A stretch of DNA of 64,000 nucleotides from Saussurea involucrata (Eukaryota; Streptophyta; Magnoliopsida; Asterales; Asteraceae): positions 33,095,001 through 33,159,000 of the forward strand of contig CM066314.1 of assembly GCA_033807775.1 (NCBI GenBank), read 5' to 3'. Numbering within the stretch: the first letter of the stretch is position 1; every line of letters begins with the position of its first letter. Positions 46,374 through 58,362 of the stretch are shown here, piece after piece. The notes below the pieces were generated by a model. It ran no database searches. It worked only from the letters and a program-made list of their open reading frames with translations, and was not told the DNA's origin. The translations under genes were made by a program, and so were the position numbers.

Positions 46374-46496
46374 AGTGAGTGTGGGGTGTCCGGACGCTCT
46401 TTATATGGACCATGTAATCCGGGTGGGTCTACCCGGATACCCATCCGGTCCGGAAACCTGTCCGGATAGATGGGTGTCCGGAGACCTGTCCGGACA
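46374..46496 (-). promoter_or_regulatory. Putative promoter of copia-2 ORF3
   Basis: TATATAAAG on the - strand (46398-46406), with about seven more CCGGA motifs around and upstream of it. The C/T-rich CTCTCTCATTTTCTCTCTC downstream is typical of plant leaders. The order TATA, leader, intron, ATG is what a separate transcription unit would have. Confidence 0.45.
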
Positions 46497-46549
46497 CTTT
46501 GTTATGGCGGAAAAATAAAGCTATTTGGAGTTTAAATAAAACCTTCTCT

Positions 46550-46855
46550 CGCTCCCCCTCAACTTGAGCATGGGGAATGCTTTGTTCCCCCTCAGATAGT
46601 GCAAAAATGTGCAATGGAGAGGCCGACACACACAAAAAACTTTTAGACATTTAAAGAGAAACTTGTGTCGCTCCCCTTCAAATGATGAACATAAAATGAT
46701 ATGCTCCCCCTCAGAATGTGTGCGTAGTGTGAAATACGCACGGGAGTATCCACACATACAAAAAACTTTTCAGCAGTTAAAAAATATTGTGTGTGACGCT
46801 CCCCCTCAACAGTAGAGTAGACTTACCTGATACTGGTTCATGCTCCCCCTGAACA
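46550..46855 (-). repeat. Repeated polypurine tracts of copia-2, copy B
   Basis: Six GAGGGGGAGC-like tracts on the - strand near 46551, 46586, 46671, 46703, 46799 and 46842. They lie 250-560 bp downstream of the pol stop. Confidence 0.7.
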
Positions 46856-47113
46856 CATGAACACTCGTGAAAGCACGGATATAGAACAAATTAAACTAGA
46901 CGACAGTATTAAATAAAAGAAACACACGTTGAAGGAAAGAAAACAAACGAAATCTACCTAATAAATACAGAGACTCAATCTAACTGTGTAATTGATACAT
47001 GTAGAATACAATTGCGAGAAAGTGTATGCTCAATCATCAGTAGTGTGAACAACGGATGATGAGAAGATAGTTTCTCGTAGATGTATGGAACTTGTATCGG
47101 GCACATACTCAGA

Positions 47114-50100
47114 TCAAGTCTTCAGATTTAGCATACCCAACTTGGACACCAGAGTATTAAAACGTTTTTCGTCCAAGGGTTTTGTAAACACGTCTGCTAA
47201 CTGATGTTTTGTACTTACAAAATAGAGTTCGACTGTACCTCTTTCAACGTGATCCTTGATGAAATGATACCGAACGTCTATGTGCTTTGTCTTCGTGTGT
47301 TGGACCAGATTGCTTGATATGGCAATTGCGCTCTTCGAGTCGCAGTAGATGGGCACCTTTACGTATGTGAAGCCGTAATCCTTGAGTTGTGTGCGCATCC
47401 AAATTACCTGAGAACAGCAGCTCTCGGCGGCCACGTATTCTGCCTCGACAGTCGACGTAGAGACGCACTGCTGCTTCTTGGATGCCCAACTCACCAAGCT
47501 ATCTCCCAAGAACTGCACATGCCCCGATGTGCTCTTCCGGTCCATCATGTTGCCCGCGTGGTCCGCATCAGAGTAAGAAGATAGTTCAAAACCCGTCTCT
47601 TTCGGGTACCACAAGCCAAGATCAGCAGTACCACGTAAATAACGAAAAATTCGTTTCACGACTATTAAATGAGACTCTTTTGGTTTTGATTGAAATCGGG
47701 CGCATAGAAAAGTTGAAAACATGATATCCGGTCTACTTGCGGTTAGATACATCAAAGAACCGATCATTCCCCGATACAATTTAGTGTTCACATCCTTTCC
47801 GTTAGGATCGGCGTGAAGCTTTGTGCCGGTTGCCATGAGAGTTTTCATTGGTGAGGACTGTTCCATCTGGAATTTCCGAAGAATATCCCGGATGTACTTA
47901 GACTGGTTTATGAATATCCCGGTCGACAGTTGTTTAACTTGAAGACCAAGGAAGAAATTCATCTCACAAAGAATACTCATTTTAAAAAAATTTCCCATAA
48001 GATTGGCAAAGTTCTTTGCATACTGAGGATTAGTAGAGCCGAAAATTATGTCATCGACATACACTAGTACTAAGACAATATGACCCTTTTCGTTCTTGAT
48101 AAATAAAGTTGAATCGATCTTACCTCGTGTGAATTCTGAATTTAACAAGAACTCGGATAGAGTATTGTACAAGGCTCGTGGAGCTTGCTTTAGACCGTAA
48201 AGCGCCTTGTCTAGAACGTAGACATGATCAGGCTTCGAATCGTCCATGAATCCGTCCGATTGCGACACGTATACTTCTTCCTTGATATCGCCGTAGAGGA
48301 ATGCGGTCTTCACATCCATTTGGAAGACCGTGAAGTTCTTGTGTGCGGCGTATGCTAGGAACATACGTATAGCTTCTATCCTTGCCACTGGAGCGTAAGT
48401 CTCGTCGTATTCAATCCCTTCTTGTTGACGGTATCCCTTAGCCACGAGACGTGCCTTGTTGCGAACGACGATGCCATCTTCGTCCTTCTTGTTCTTGAAA
48501 ATCCACTTCGTGCCGATCACCGTTTTGTGAGACGGACGTGGAACCAGTCGCCATACCTTGAGGGCCTCGAATTGGTGAGCTCCTCTTGCATGGCTATGAT
48601 CCAGTCCGGGTCTTCGAATGCTTCGCGGACGGTTGTAGGCTCGATCTTACTCAAGAAACCAGAAAAGAGGCAGAAATTGGCTAATACGCCTCGCGTTTGA
48701 ACAGGAGTGGAGGGATAACCTATGATTTGATGTAGGGGATGAGCTTTCGTCCATTTGGTGGTGTGTGGAAGCGGCTGTTGAGTTGAATGAGAGGCGTCCG
48801 GATCCACATAGGCACCAGATGGAAGGTCTTGTACTGCTTCAAGTGTAGCCGGTTGGTTCCTCGTAGGAGATGGGGGAGGGTTCGTCAATGGTTGAGCAAC
48901 TTCTGGTTCCGAGGAATTCAGAGGTTGAGCATTGAGTGTAGTAGATGACGAACTTTCAGGAGCGATCTCCGGGGTTATGACTGGTTCCTCCGGGGGGATG
49001 ATAGTATCAGAAGTCGTTGATGATGACAGTTGAGCTGTCTCCACAGTGATGGAAGGCGTGCTGGTCGAAGGCGGCGGACCAGATAGATTCGCCGAATCCT
49101 CGATGCGAGCAACCTCGAGTCGTGGTTGTGCTGAGACATGAGGGGTAGAAGCGTTAAATATGTCATCATAAAAATACTTAAACAATAAATCTAAATCTGA
49201 AATATCAGCATTCGATGAAGATGCATGATTCGGATTTACTGTCGCTTGTGCAGATCCCAAACGTGAAGTTCGGAAGCTAGCACGCTAGTTAAACCGGGTT
49301 CTGAACTAATGTGTTAAGAAGCCAAATCTGCGGCTTCGTCGAATGTCACGTTTACACTTTCAGTAACGGTTTTAGTCCATTTGTTGTAAACGCGATACGC
49401 CTTAACCTGCATGGAGTATCCGATGAAAACTCCTTCGTCCGCCTTGGGGCTAAATTTGCTGAGATCGTCCTTGTCGTTTAAGACGTAGCACGTGCATCCG
49501 AATGCATGGAAGTACTTGATATTCGGAATGCGTTTGTTGATGATCTCGTACGGTGTCTTGTTGAACCGCTTGTTGATGATGGGCGGTTTTGTGTGTAACA
49601 AGTTGTAGACACCACTTCGGCCCAGAGAAATAGCGGTAGTTTCGATTGAGAAAGCATGGTGCGAGCCGCTTCGACTAGGGTACGGTTGCGTCTTTCCACC
49701 ACTCCGTTTTGCTGAGGAGTGCGTACCGTCGAGAAGGTTTGCGAGATACCGATAAAAGATAGGTAGTCGGTCACCGTTTGATTCTTGATTTCCGTCCCGT
49801 TGTCGGTCCTGATAGTCAGAACTTAACCTTGAAGATAAAGCTAGATGGTCTTCAAATGGGTGATGATCAGCTCCGGAGTTTCGTCTTTCGAGCAAAGGAA
49901 CTTGACCCATGTGTAGCTTGAGAAGTCATCCACCATCACCAGGACATACTTGCGCTTGTTGATGCTTTGAACACGCATTGGTCCACACAAATCCATATGG
50001 ATGAGTTCAAGGGACCGGGACGTGCTCGGAGCGGCCTTCGGCTTATGCGTCACTCGCTTCATCTTTCCCATTTCGCATGGCCCGCAGAGTAGATCTTTGA

Positions 50101-50810
50101 CGAATTGAAGATCGGGCATGCCTTTCACGTGTCCGCCCAACACCAGTTTGTTGATACTTTTGAAGTTCAGGTGCGAGAGACGTCGATGCCAAATCCACGC
50201 TTGCTGGGAGTTGGCCTTTGACATCAGGCAGACAGAAGTATCGGTCTTCAGGGCTGTGAGGTCAATCGTGTAGAGGTTGGTGTGTTGCGTTCCAACCAGT
50301 AGCTCCTTTCCGTCGTTGTTGAGGATTCTACACCTTTAGGATTTGAAGCAGACCTCTAAATCTTTGTCGCAGAATTGGCCGATACTGAACAGATTGTGTC
50401 CCAATCCCGCTACGTGTGACATCTTTTTTAGGGTGATCTTGTCTTGTACAATGTCGTCGTAGCCCATAATCAGCGCCTTGTCATTGTTCCCGAATCTCAC
50501 GTCTCCGCCATATACTTCTTTGTAGTTCGTGAGAAGTTCCCTCCTTCCGATCATGTGCTTGGAGCATCCAGAGTCTAAGTACCACACATGACCGTCCTGC
50601 AAAAACAAGTTAGCGGACTTTAGGTACCCATATTTGCATAGGTCCTGGAGGGTTAGGTTTGACACCCTTCGGAAGAACTTGCTTTGACACAGGTTGCCTC
50701 TTAGGTGTAGGTTTTACACCTTTTGGAGGAACTGGTTTTGTAGCAGGTTGCCTTTTGGGTGTCGGTTTAACCTCAGTAGGAGAAACCCGTTTTGGAATGG
50801 GTTTTCTCTC
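47114..50810 (-). pseudogene. copia-2 pol, copy B
   Basis: Protease HVWYLDSGCSKHM (about 50580); pre-integrase WIWHRRLSHLNF; integrase core IHMDLCGP and MVDDFSSYTW, with TVRTPQQNGVVERRNRTLVE in another frame; and an uninterrupted 468-codon RT-RNase H stretch (48520-47114). In that stretch RT has QMDVKTAFLYGD at residues 67-78 and YVDD at 154-157; RNase H has SDADHAG and VEAEYVA; it ends LADVFTKPLDEKRF...MLNLKT. Defects: AAA-to-TAA at 50336 and frameshifts in integrase and just before RT (a lost base near 48574). RT-RNase H looks catalytically complete but has no proper start. Confidence 0.92.
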
Positions 50811-51769
50811 CTACTGTGGTTTAATCTCTGATTGGGAACCCCGTTGTTTATGGTGTTTCTTTTTGTTATTACAGAGTTTGCTTTTGGGTGTATGATTATA
50901 TATGTGATATGACCCAAACCAATCATTATTATTGATATCATCAAAGTCATTCCATCCACAACTAGAACAACACAAACAATCATGCGATAACTGAATCAAT
51001 TGATGAATGGAATAAAGCTTAATTGGAAAAGAAACACCACGTTTAACAAAATAATTCCTATGATTCCAAGCACAATCGTTTTTGTTCATTCTAGGGAAAA
51101 AGACAGTATTGAAAGACTTTGATGCAGCATCCTCGACAGGTTCCCTAGCTAGCCACTTTGGTTTTTCTTGATTAGTGCGACCGTTTTTATCTGAAACAAC
51201 AGGGACAGTACGGTCAGTGACTTTTGAGGAAACAATATTTTTGATAGGCAATCGCTCGGTCTTTTGCCTCGGCTGTGATTGTGTTTGAGAGACAGTTTTA
51301 GATTTAGAAATCTTAATCACAGTTGGGGTCTTTGTTTTAGAACAAGCACCCTTTAGAAAATTGACCGGTCGATTGACTACAGGTGACAAAAAATCAGTAT
51401 GACTCGGAAGAGGTTTGTCGAAGGGGAACGACTCAAACTCTTCATCAGAATTGCCTTCGGAGTTCATGTATTCAGAAAAATTAACATCCAGAATTACAGG
51501 ACTTGGATCGGTCGAGGAAGGCAAGAACACTTTATGCTCGTGTGTTTCGGGGAATTTGGTGCGGAAGCTAAGAAAAAATCAGAGTTTAAATTCATTGAAA
51601 CGCTCGTATCTTGAGGTTCCTTGCCGTCTTGAGTAAATATTTTGCTAATGAAAGCTTTACACAAACACGTGTCAGATGAGCTTGAGGAAAGTTCGGGTGA
51701 AATCTGCGTTTCAGTTTGGAGTTGGTCAAGCTGCTCTTGGAGTTGACCATTTCTCGTATGCTCGTACAA
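50811..51769 (-). pseudogene. copia-2 gag C-terminal part, copy B
   Basis: Matches 12557-13515 of copy A. It ends at the shared TAG (50811). One frame change lies near 51520. The N-terminal two thirds are deleted. A CGA codon is present where copy A has a stop (KTERLPIKN). Confidence 0.8.
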
Positions 51770-52028
51770 TAGCAACTAGACTACGCAATAGAGTCTCATA
51801 AAACACTGATTGCTAAAGAGAAGACAGTGAGAATGAGATGATTTACGAACAACAAGAGATAAGAACAAAGGATAACAAATCTGGTTGAAAAAACTATTTA
51901 AGAACAACAGATGAAGATTTGAAACCTTTTCAAAAAAGTTATTTGAACACAGAATCAACAGAAACACAAAAGCTTACCAACAGATGATGTTTAGGAAGAA
52001 GAGGATCGGAGATCTGGCTTTGATACCA
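51770..52028 (-). other. copia-3 leader remnant and primer site, copy B
   Basis: Equals 17584-17843 of copy A, joined directly to copia-2 gag at 51769 with a 3-base match (ACA) at the junction. Primer site TGGTATCAAAGC read on the - strand at 52017-52028. Confidence 0.8.
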
Positions 52029-52452
52029 TGTTCAAACTTGTAACATCATCTTATTTAACAAACTAATGTAAAGAATACACAAAAACCTTCAAGAGAATTG
52101 AAGGTGATGAACAAACCCTAACTAGATATGAATAAACCCTAAATCTAGAAAGAAGTAAAACGAGAGAGAAACTCTAATATTGAAAAGAGTAAAAATGATT
52201 CGTGTTAAGTAAAAAGAACGGTGATCTCCACATTATATACTTCAGCAGCAATCTTCACATTTAGTCCTTCTAGACTCTTCAATCTTGCTCCGCTAACCTT
52301 GGTGTTTCACGAGTAGTGAAGCGCAGTCCAATACTTTGAGAGTTTCCTAACTTTAGTCCCTGAACATTTAAGAAACAACAAAACCAAATACTTTAAGTTA
52401 GTGTTATGTCAAGATTGGTATAAACAAAGGAACAAACCTTTACCTTTTAACA
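52029..52452 (-). repeat. 5' LTR of copia-3, copy B
   Basis: 424 bp, same length as the 3' LTR at 38789-39212; outer flank GTATGCAA as in copy A. Confidence 0.9.
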
Positions 52453-53842
52453 GTATGCAAATTTTTTTGTTGCAATTAAAATCGTAAACAAATATGATAC
52501 CCATTAAAAATTACAAAGACGGATGGTTGCTTTGGGCGAGAAACTGCAAATAAGAAAGTAAAGTTTCGGTTGAAATTATGATATTACTTTGGATAGACGT
52601 CAATTCGCTAATCATGGACTTAACGTAGACTTGCAGGAATTCTCGTTTTCTACAACTTAGATTAGATGCATGTTTGAGAATCAAATAGACTTCTCATGTG
52701 TCACACACATGCAACTGGATTCGGGCAAGGTAAGCACCAAGATTGTACACATGTGTGTTGCATAACATCTTGAATCGCTTAAATCGGGGCTTCGTGTGTG
52801 AGATATGATTAAACTCCACAACCTCGCAAATCTGCCATCATTCTTCTTTTGTTTCTTTTTTTGTTCGTTTCATCCCTCGATCATCGATGCTCACTTCAAT
52901 TGACGTATTTAAGTTGAACTTTCTAGGGATAAATAGGAAATTATACACATTTAGACGTTTTTCAGTTTACAAAAAACAAATAGTCTTATTGATTCAGATT
53001 TCAGACTTTACCACCACCTCTTAAAATCTAAAGTGAAATAAGACTTCAGACTTCAACATCTCCTAAAAAATAAACGCCACATAACTCAATCTCTGTTTCA
53101 TCAATCTCTATGTCATTAGAAGTTAAACAATATGGAATGAATATATGTTTCATCAAACCACAACTACCAAATCATAAACCATGATTTCAAGATTTGTTTA
53201 TGTGTTTCTATAAGCTGAATTGAAAAAAAAATCATGAAAACCAAGGGAATACAAAATACCCAATCGAGTTACTTGGTTAATGTTATGAACATCTCCAGTT
53301 AGATCGTACAATGAATGTAGTTAGGGATTTTGAGTTTACCAACAAGAAATCGAGTAGTTTACTGACTGTTATTCGTTAAGGAGCAATAAAGATGCATGGG
53401 GAAGAAATCGAGAAGTATGGGATGGGTGAGCGTATGATAAACTCAACGAATCTGAAAACGTATGGTAACCTAATTCCTTAAACATTTTCGTTTTATATGT
53501 GTTAATTTCTGACGAAATATCCGTAGGAAATCCATCGGAAACTGCCCCTAATTTTTTTAAATAATCTGAATTTTCGACTTTAATTTCAATCAATCAAAAG
53601 ATTATTATTTATCTGTACTTTCAGTGGATTTTAACATTAGTTAAAATTTTATTTTTTTAATAATTTCGAAGAAAATCCATCGGAAATTTGTATGTATACT
53701 TACTTTTATAAATGTATGTGTATGTATCTAGATATGTATATAATTTTCATATAGGCATATAAATAAATCTATTCATTACAAACATATATGCATATATAGT
53801 ATACGTACATTCATGGATGCAAATGTAATATGTAGGTACTTT
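52453..53842. repeat. Flanking repeat block, copy B
   Basis: Equals 18251-19480 plus about 160 bp lost from copy A. Noncoding. Confidence 0.7.
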
Positions 53843-53850
53843 CTGAAAAG

Positions 53851-54016
53851 TAGGAATGGTGATTTGCCCCGACCCGACGGGGAACCCGATTCACCAGACC
53901 CGACCGAGGCCGGGGAATACCCGCAAAAACGGGTCCGGTGTCGGGGATGGGGATACCCAGTACACTTAAACCGGGGTTGGGGCCGTGTGAGGCACCCCCT
54001 GACTCGCTCGGTACCC

Positions 54017-54077
<61 letters not shown>

Positions 54078-56756
54078 CAAGATCAACCAACGGTGTAGGA
54101 AAAGGAGGAGGTACCACCATCGGTTCCAACATATTCATATCTTCTCCCTTTTTGTCGACATCTCGTGAAATAGATCGGTTTGTGCCTTCTTCTTCTTCCT
54201 CTTCCTCTAAGGAGATTTCTAGCCTCTTATTGTTCATTGATCCCAACCTTTCTTCAGTTTGAGCTTCCAACCGACGTATTGCGGATTCGTGCCGGCTAAT
54301 TTGGTTTTCCAAGTTCTCAAGGCTTGCTCTTGTTTCCTGTTGAAATGTTAATGTACTAAGAGCTAGTGAGTTAACAATATCTTCAAGAGACATACCTGAG
54401 TCCTTGGAATAGCTTTGTGTCGTCGGTGGTGTTGATTCATAGCTAGGATAAGAAGTGTCGTACCGGTCATAGTTATACTCGTTTAAGTATGGATGGGATT
54501 GCCATCTTTGAGTGTAGCTGTTGGAGTATGGCTCGTACGGACCTTGATAATGGCTTGAAAATTCTCCATAAGAATAGGCTTCCTCGGTGTGATATTGTGA
54601 AGTGGGGTACCAATCGGTCGGATTAGCATTGTTAGTGTACGCCCCACTTCCTCTCAGTTGTTGCGGCTCTTTACAAACCAATTGTATCACAAGAGATGTT
54701 AGATCTGAAATTTGATTCTTAAGGGAAGAGATATTTACCTCGTTTGATTCTCGCGGGTTGGTGGTATATCGTGACCCATAATGGTATGGATAACCCGCCA
54801 TGAAAAATGCAAAAACGCTTAAAAACTATTGGCATTAGGTACACGATTAACTCAAATGAACAATAAAATTATAAGGCAAAAATAAATAAAATAAAAAAAG
54901 TGGAAAAGCTAAATAACGATCACCGAAACCAATCCCTGGCAATGGCGCCAAAAATTTGACGGGCGTCGAGACCGTCAAATAATAAGTATTTCTAACTTTC
55001 CCAAATCACAATTTAAATTGTAATAGTGGTAAGTCAGGTCGAATCCACAGGGATTGGTCGTGATAATTATTCAACTTCTACACGTTACGTAAAAAAGGAG
55101 GGGGGGGGGGTTGGATTTGATTGAGAAAGCTGAACATACGACTAAAATTAATTATAAACAGTGAAATAAAACCCAACATTAGTTTAATTTCGATTAAGAT
55201 GATGACACCTGTCATTGATTCAAAGAACGTAAACATAAAGAATGAACCTAGTTTGGTTATAGTCGTTAACAAGCTCTAACGACCTTTATTTTTCCTTAAT
55301 TTGCACCGGTTAAAATAAGCTCTTCAACCGGATCTTAATCACAAATAAGAAATTGAATAAGCTCTAAATTTCTTTAGATGTGATTAGCTTTATCGAACTA
55401 GAAAAATACCAACTCAAAGCAATAAGTTCATAAGCTCATCTTATTATAGCCTTGATTGCAAGATTTCAAGAACTCAAATTGAAAACCTTATTGAATTCAA
55501 AGAGTTCTATTGTTACTCCATCAAAACCAAAAGACAATTACGTATCTAATGTTTGGACTAACAACCTTTCATAAGATATTCAAGTAATTGATCAAGTTAA
55601 ATGAAAACCCAAACGAAATTGACATTAAAAATGGAAATCAAGAAAATAGGTTTGTCCCAAACGATTACAATGGAATCTCAAAGTGTAACCATCAAAATCT
55701 AATCAAACTAATGATGGAATATGAAAACTAGGGTTACAACTAAAAAGAATTTACCAAATGTTAAGTGAAATTGATGGAGGAATTGCTCCAAATCGGTCTC
55801 CTTCTTGCTCTCTTCTTCCCCCAAATTGATTCCCCATTATTCCTCTAAATCGTTGGTTTTAAACCCCAAAAGAGAAGAAACCGCCAAAGTTGCACACGAC
55901 CTCTGATTTTGAGGCGCGCGGCTTGAGGCTGCGATGGAAGCCGCGTATGGGTCTGTTTCAATTGCTGCCGACTCGTTCTTTTTCCATCTGCCATGCGTTC
56001 ATTCTTTCTTTCCTTTTTCTTATGTGGGCTGTTGCATGTTGGGCTGATGCAACACAGTTCATTAATCATTTTTTTTTCTTTTTAGCCAACCTGCTGCAAA
56101 CAAAGTAACAAACACAAAGGCCAAACAATATAAAATGCTCTTTTTCTCTTTTGCTGACACGTGAAGCATAAAAGTAAGAATGTTAATTTTTTTCATTTCT
56201 TTTCTTTAATTATAAAACACACACACAATTAAATATATATATTTTTTTATTTACAAATAATAAAATTGAAAAGCAATATAATAGTAATACTTTTGACATC
56301 TAATTGACACTAAGTATAGAGAATTTCGACATAAAAAGGTATCAAAGCGGCATTTATCAATATACTAATAATTTTTTTATATACTCATATATATATATAT
56401 ATATACTAACTAATATATATATATATATATACTAGTTAATGTAAAACAAGTTCAAAGTGCTTAGAAAATTATTTGAAGTCATGTTACTTCCATTGGTGGT
56501 GATGAATGGTGATGAGTATTGCACTAAGCAATCTAGTTATGACTATATATGAATAATTAGGCATACAACCACACTTTGTTCATTGTTATTTGCCTAAAAA
56601 ACGGGTCCAGACCAGGTATTGACCGGGTAGCGACCGAGAGAATGACCGGGAAAGGGTTTCTAATCGTCGTACCCGTCGGGGACCGGGGTCGGGGCTCTCT
56701 ACACGAAACCGGGGTCGGAGCCGGGTAAGGGGATACCCGCCCCGTTACCATCCCTT
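53851..56756. mobile_element. hAT-like nonautonomous element with gypsy cargo, copy B
   Basis: 2906 bp, ends and 8-bp flanks as in copy A (CTGAAAAG 53843-53850; CTGAAAGG 56757-56764). Interior: (TA)n 54019-54075, gypsy gag fragment, TGGCGCC primer site near 54942, LTR fragment, short (TA)n runs near 56388-56432. Confidence 0.75.
54160..54801 (-). pseudogene. Gypsy (Athila-like) gag fragment, copy B
   Basis: Same as 19800-20439 but open: MAGYPYHYGS through PYSNSYTQRWQSHPYLNEY to the Glu-rich segment. The frame happens to stay open through the (TA)n run into hAT sequence, giving a spurious 341-codon ORF; only the first ~215 codons are gag-like. Confidence 0.55.
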
Positions 56757-56764
56757 CTGAAAGG

Positions 56765-57664
56765 TTTCACTAAACTGAATCGTAAAAACAAATATTTTTG
56801 GATATATGTATGTGGTGGACTTTTAGTGGCTATTAATGAATTGTAATGGGTTTTGGTGGGTCGTATGGACTCGGGAAATGTTAATGAACCTTATTGAGTC
56901 TTCATGTGTTTTAGTGGTTCTTAATTAACTATATTGGAGTTCATAGGTTTAAGTGTCTCTTAACGAACTTGATGGGCTTTAGTGGCTCTTAACAAACTTG
57001 ATGGGCTTTAGCGGCTCTTGATGGGTTGTTATTCACATTGATGGCTCCCATATGACTCAATGACTGTTATTGAACATCACCGGCATTCATGGGTTTTGGT
57101 GACTCATAATGACGTATATTGGGCCATTGTAGACGGTTCTTAATGAACTGTATTGGGCCGTGATGGGTTGTATTAGACTAAGAAGTTGTTAATGATCAAT
57201 ATTGGGTCTTCACGGGCATAAGTGTTTCGTAATGAAATATATTCGGCTTTGATGGGTTATAATGTCTCTTAATGAACTATTGAGCCTAGATGGGTCGTAT
57301 TGGGCTTAGTGGCTATTAATGAACTATATTGGACCTTTCATGGTTTTACGTGACACTTATTGAAATTATTGAGCCTTCATGGGATAAAGTGGCACTTACT
57401 AAAATGTATTTGGCCTTCATGGGCTTTACTTACTCTTAATGAACCGGTGGAATGTATCAGACTCGGTGATTGTTAATGAACCTCTCTAGGTATTCATGGG
57501 CTTCTGTGACTCTTAATGGGCCATGTTTGGCGGTTCTTAATGAACTGTATTGGGACTTGATGCCTCGTAATAGACTCGATGGCCGTTAATAAACTCCACC
57601 GGGACTACGAATTTAGAGTGACGTTAAAAGAATTGTGGTGGGCCTTGATGGGTTACAATAATTC
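56765..57664. repeat. Degenerate ~40-bp minisatellite, copy 3
   Basis: Nearly identical to 22380-23280; the downstream spacer, (AT)n run and left half of the MITE are missing. Confidence 0.8.
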
Positions 57665-57679
57665 TCAATAAACAAAAGA

Positions 57680-58118
57680 ATCACAAAGGTTTATATATGA
57701 ATCACAAAGGTTTATATATGAATCAGTTAATTGGTTCAACTGATTCATATATGAACCTACATTTAATTACTTTCATATATGAAACACAAAGGTTCGTATA
57801 TGAATCAGCTAATTGGTTCACTGATTCATATATGAATTTACAGTTAATTAGTTTCATATATGAAACACAACGGTTCGTATATGAATTAGTTAAAAAGAGT
57901 TCATATGTGAATTACATGAGTTCATATATGAACATATAGTTCATATGTGAATCACACAGGTTCATATATGAACACGTCACGTGTTTTGTAAAAGTTACGA
58001 AACCGCCCTTCTATTTTTTGGAACAGTCGCAACTTTTGACCAATTAAAACCGATCTTGACCGAATAAATGGTCAAGATTACTTCTTATTTATTTAGCACT
58101 TCTCAAATGAACCTAAGG

Positions 58119-58119
<1 letters not shown>
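57680..58119. mobile_element. Right half of palindrome-rich MITE, copy B
   Basis: Equals 24078-24517, including about ten TTCATATATGAA-type palindromes and the right inverted repeat. The left repeat is deleted. Confidence 0.7.
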
Positions 58120-58147
<28 letters not shown>

Positions 58148-58153
<6 letters not shown>

Positions 58154-58362
58154 CAAAGTATCGTGTGTAAAGTTGAGTTAATGTGAGAAACATGAGAAAT
58201 GTATCTGAATCGTTGATCACTTTTAATCTGAAACCCCCCATGAATCACACTTAATACGGGGATTGATCTGGTTTATCTCAGTGCATCTCATAGTAATATG
58301 CATCCAACAGTTGATATCCACTTCTCACATTAACTCAAATTCTCACTAAACGCACAACCATA
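58148..58362. mobile_element. Small MITE, copy B
   Basis: Equals 24531-24745. Confidence 0.6.

Larger units (their letters stand above)
42024..51769 (-). mobile_element. copia-2 (Sirevirus-like), copy B, 3' nine-tenths
   Basis: Read from right to left: gag fragment, protease, integrase, RT, RNase H, repeated purine tracts, a promoter-like region with leader intron, ORF3, purine tract, 281-bp LTR. The 5' LTR and gag start were lost in the deletion at 51769/51770. Confidence 0.88.
38789..52452 (-). mobile_element. copia-3, copy B, with copia-2 nested inside
   Basis: A - strand copia element with 424-bp LTRs at both ends (38789-39212, 52029-52452). Its integrase to RNase H is at left. Its gag and protease are lost to a 4.07-kb deletion at right (junction 51769/51770). 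copia-2 occupies 42024-51769. Confidence 0.9.

Noticed and set aside
53776..54801. 341-codon ORF containing a long Tyr-Ile repeat
   Set aside because: Only its first ~215 codons are gag-like; the rest is open because (TA)n has no stops in that frame, then it runs through hAT end sequence.
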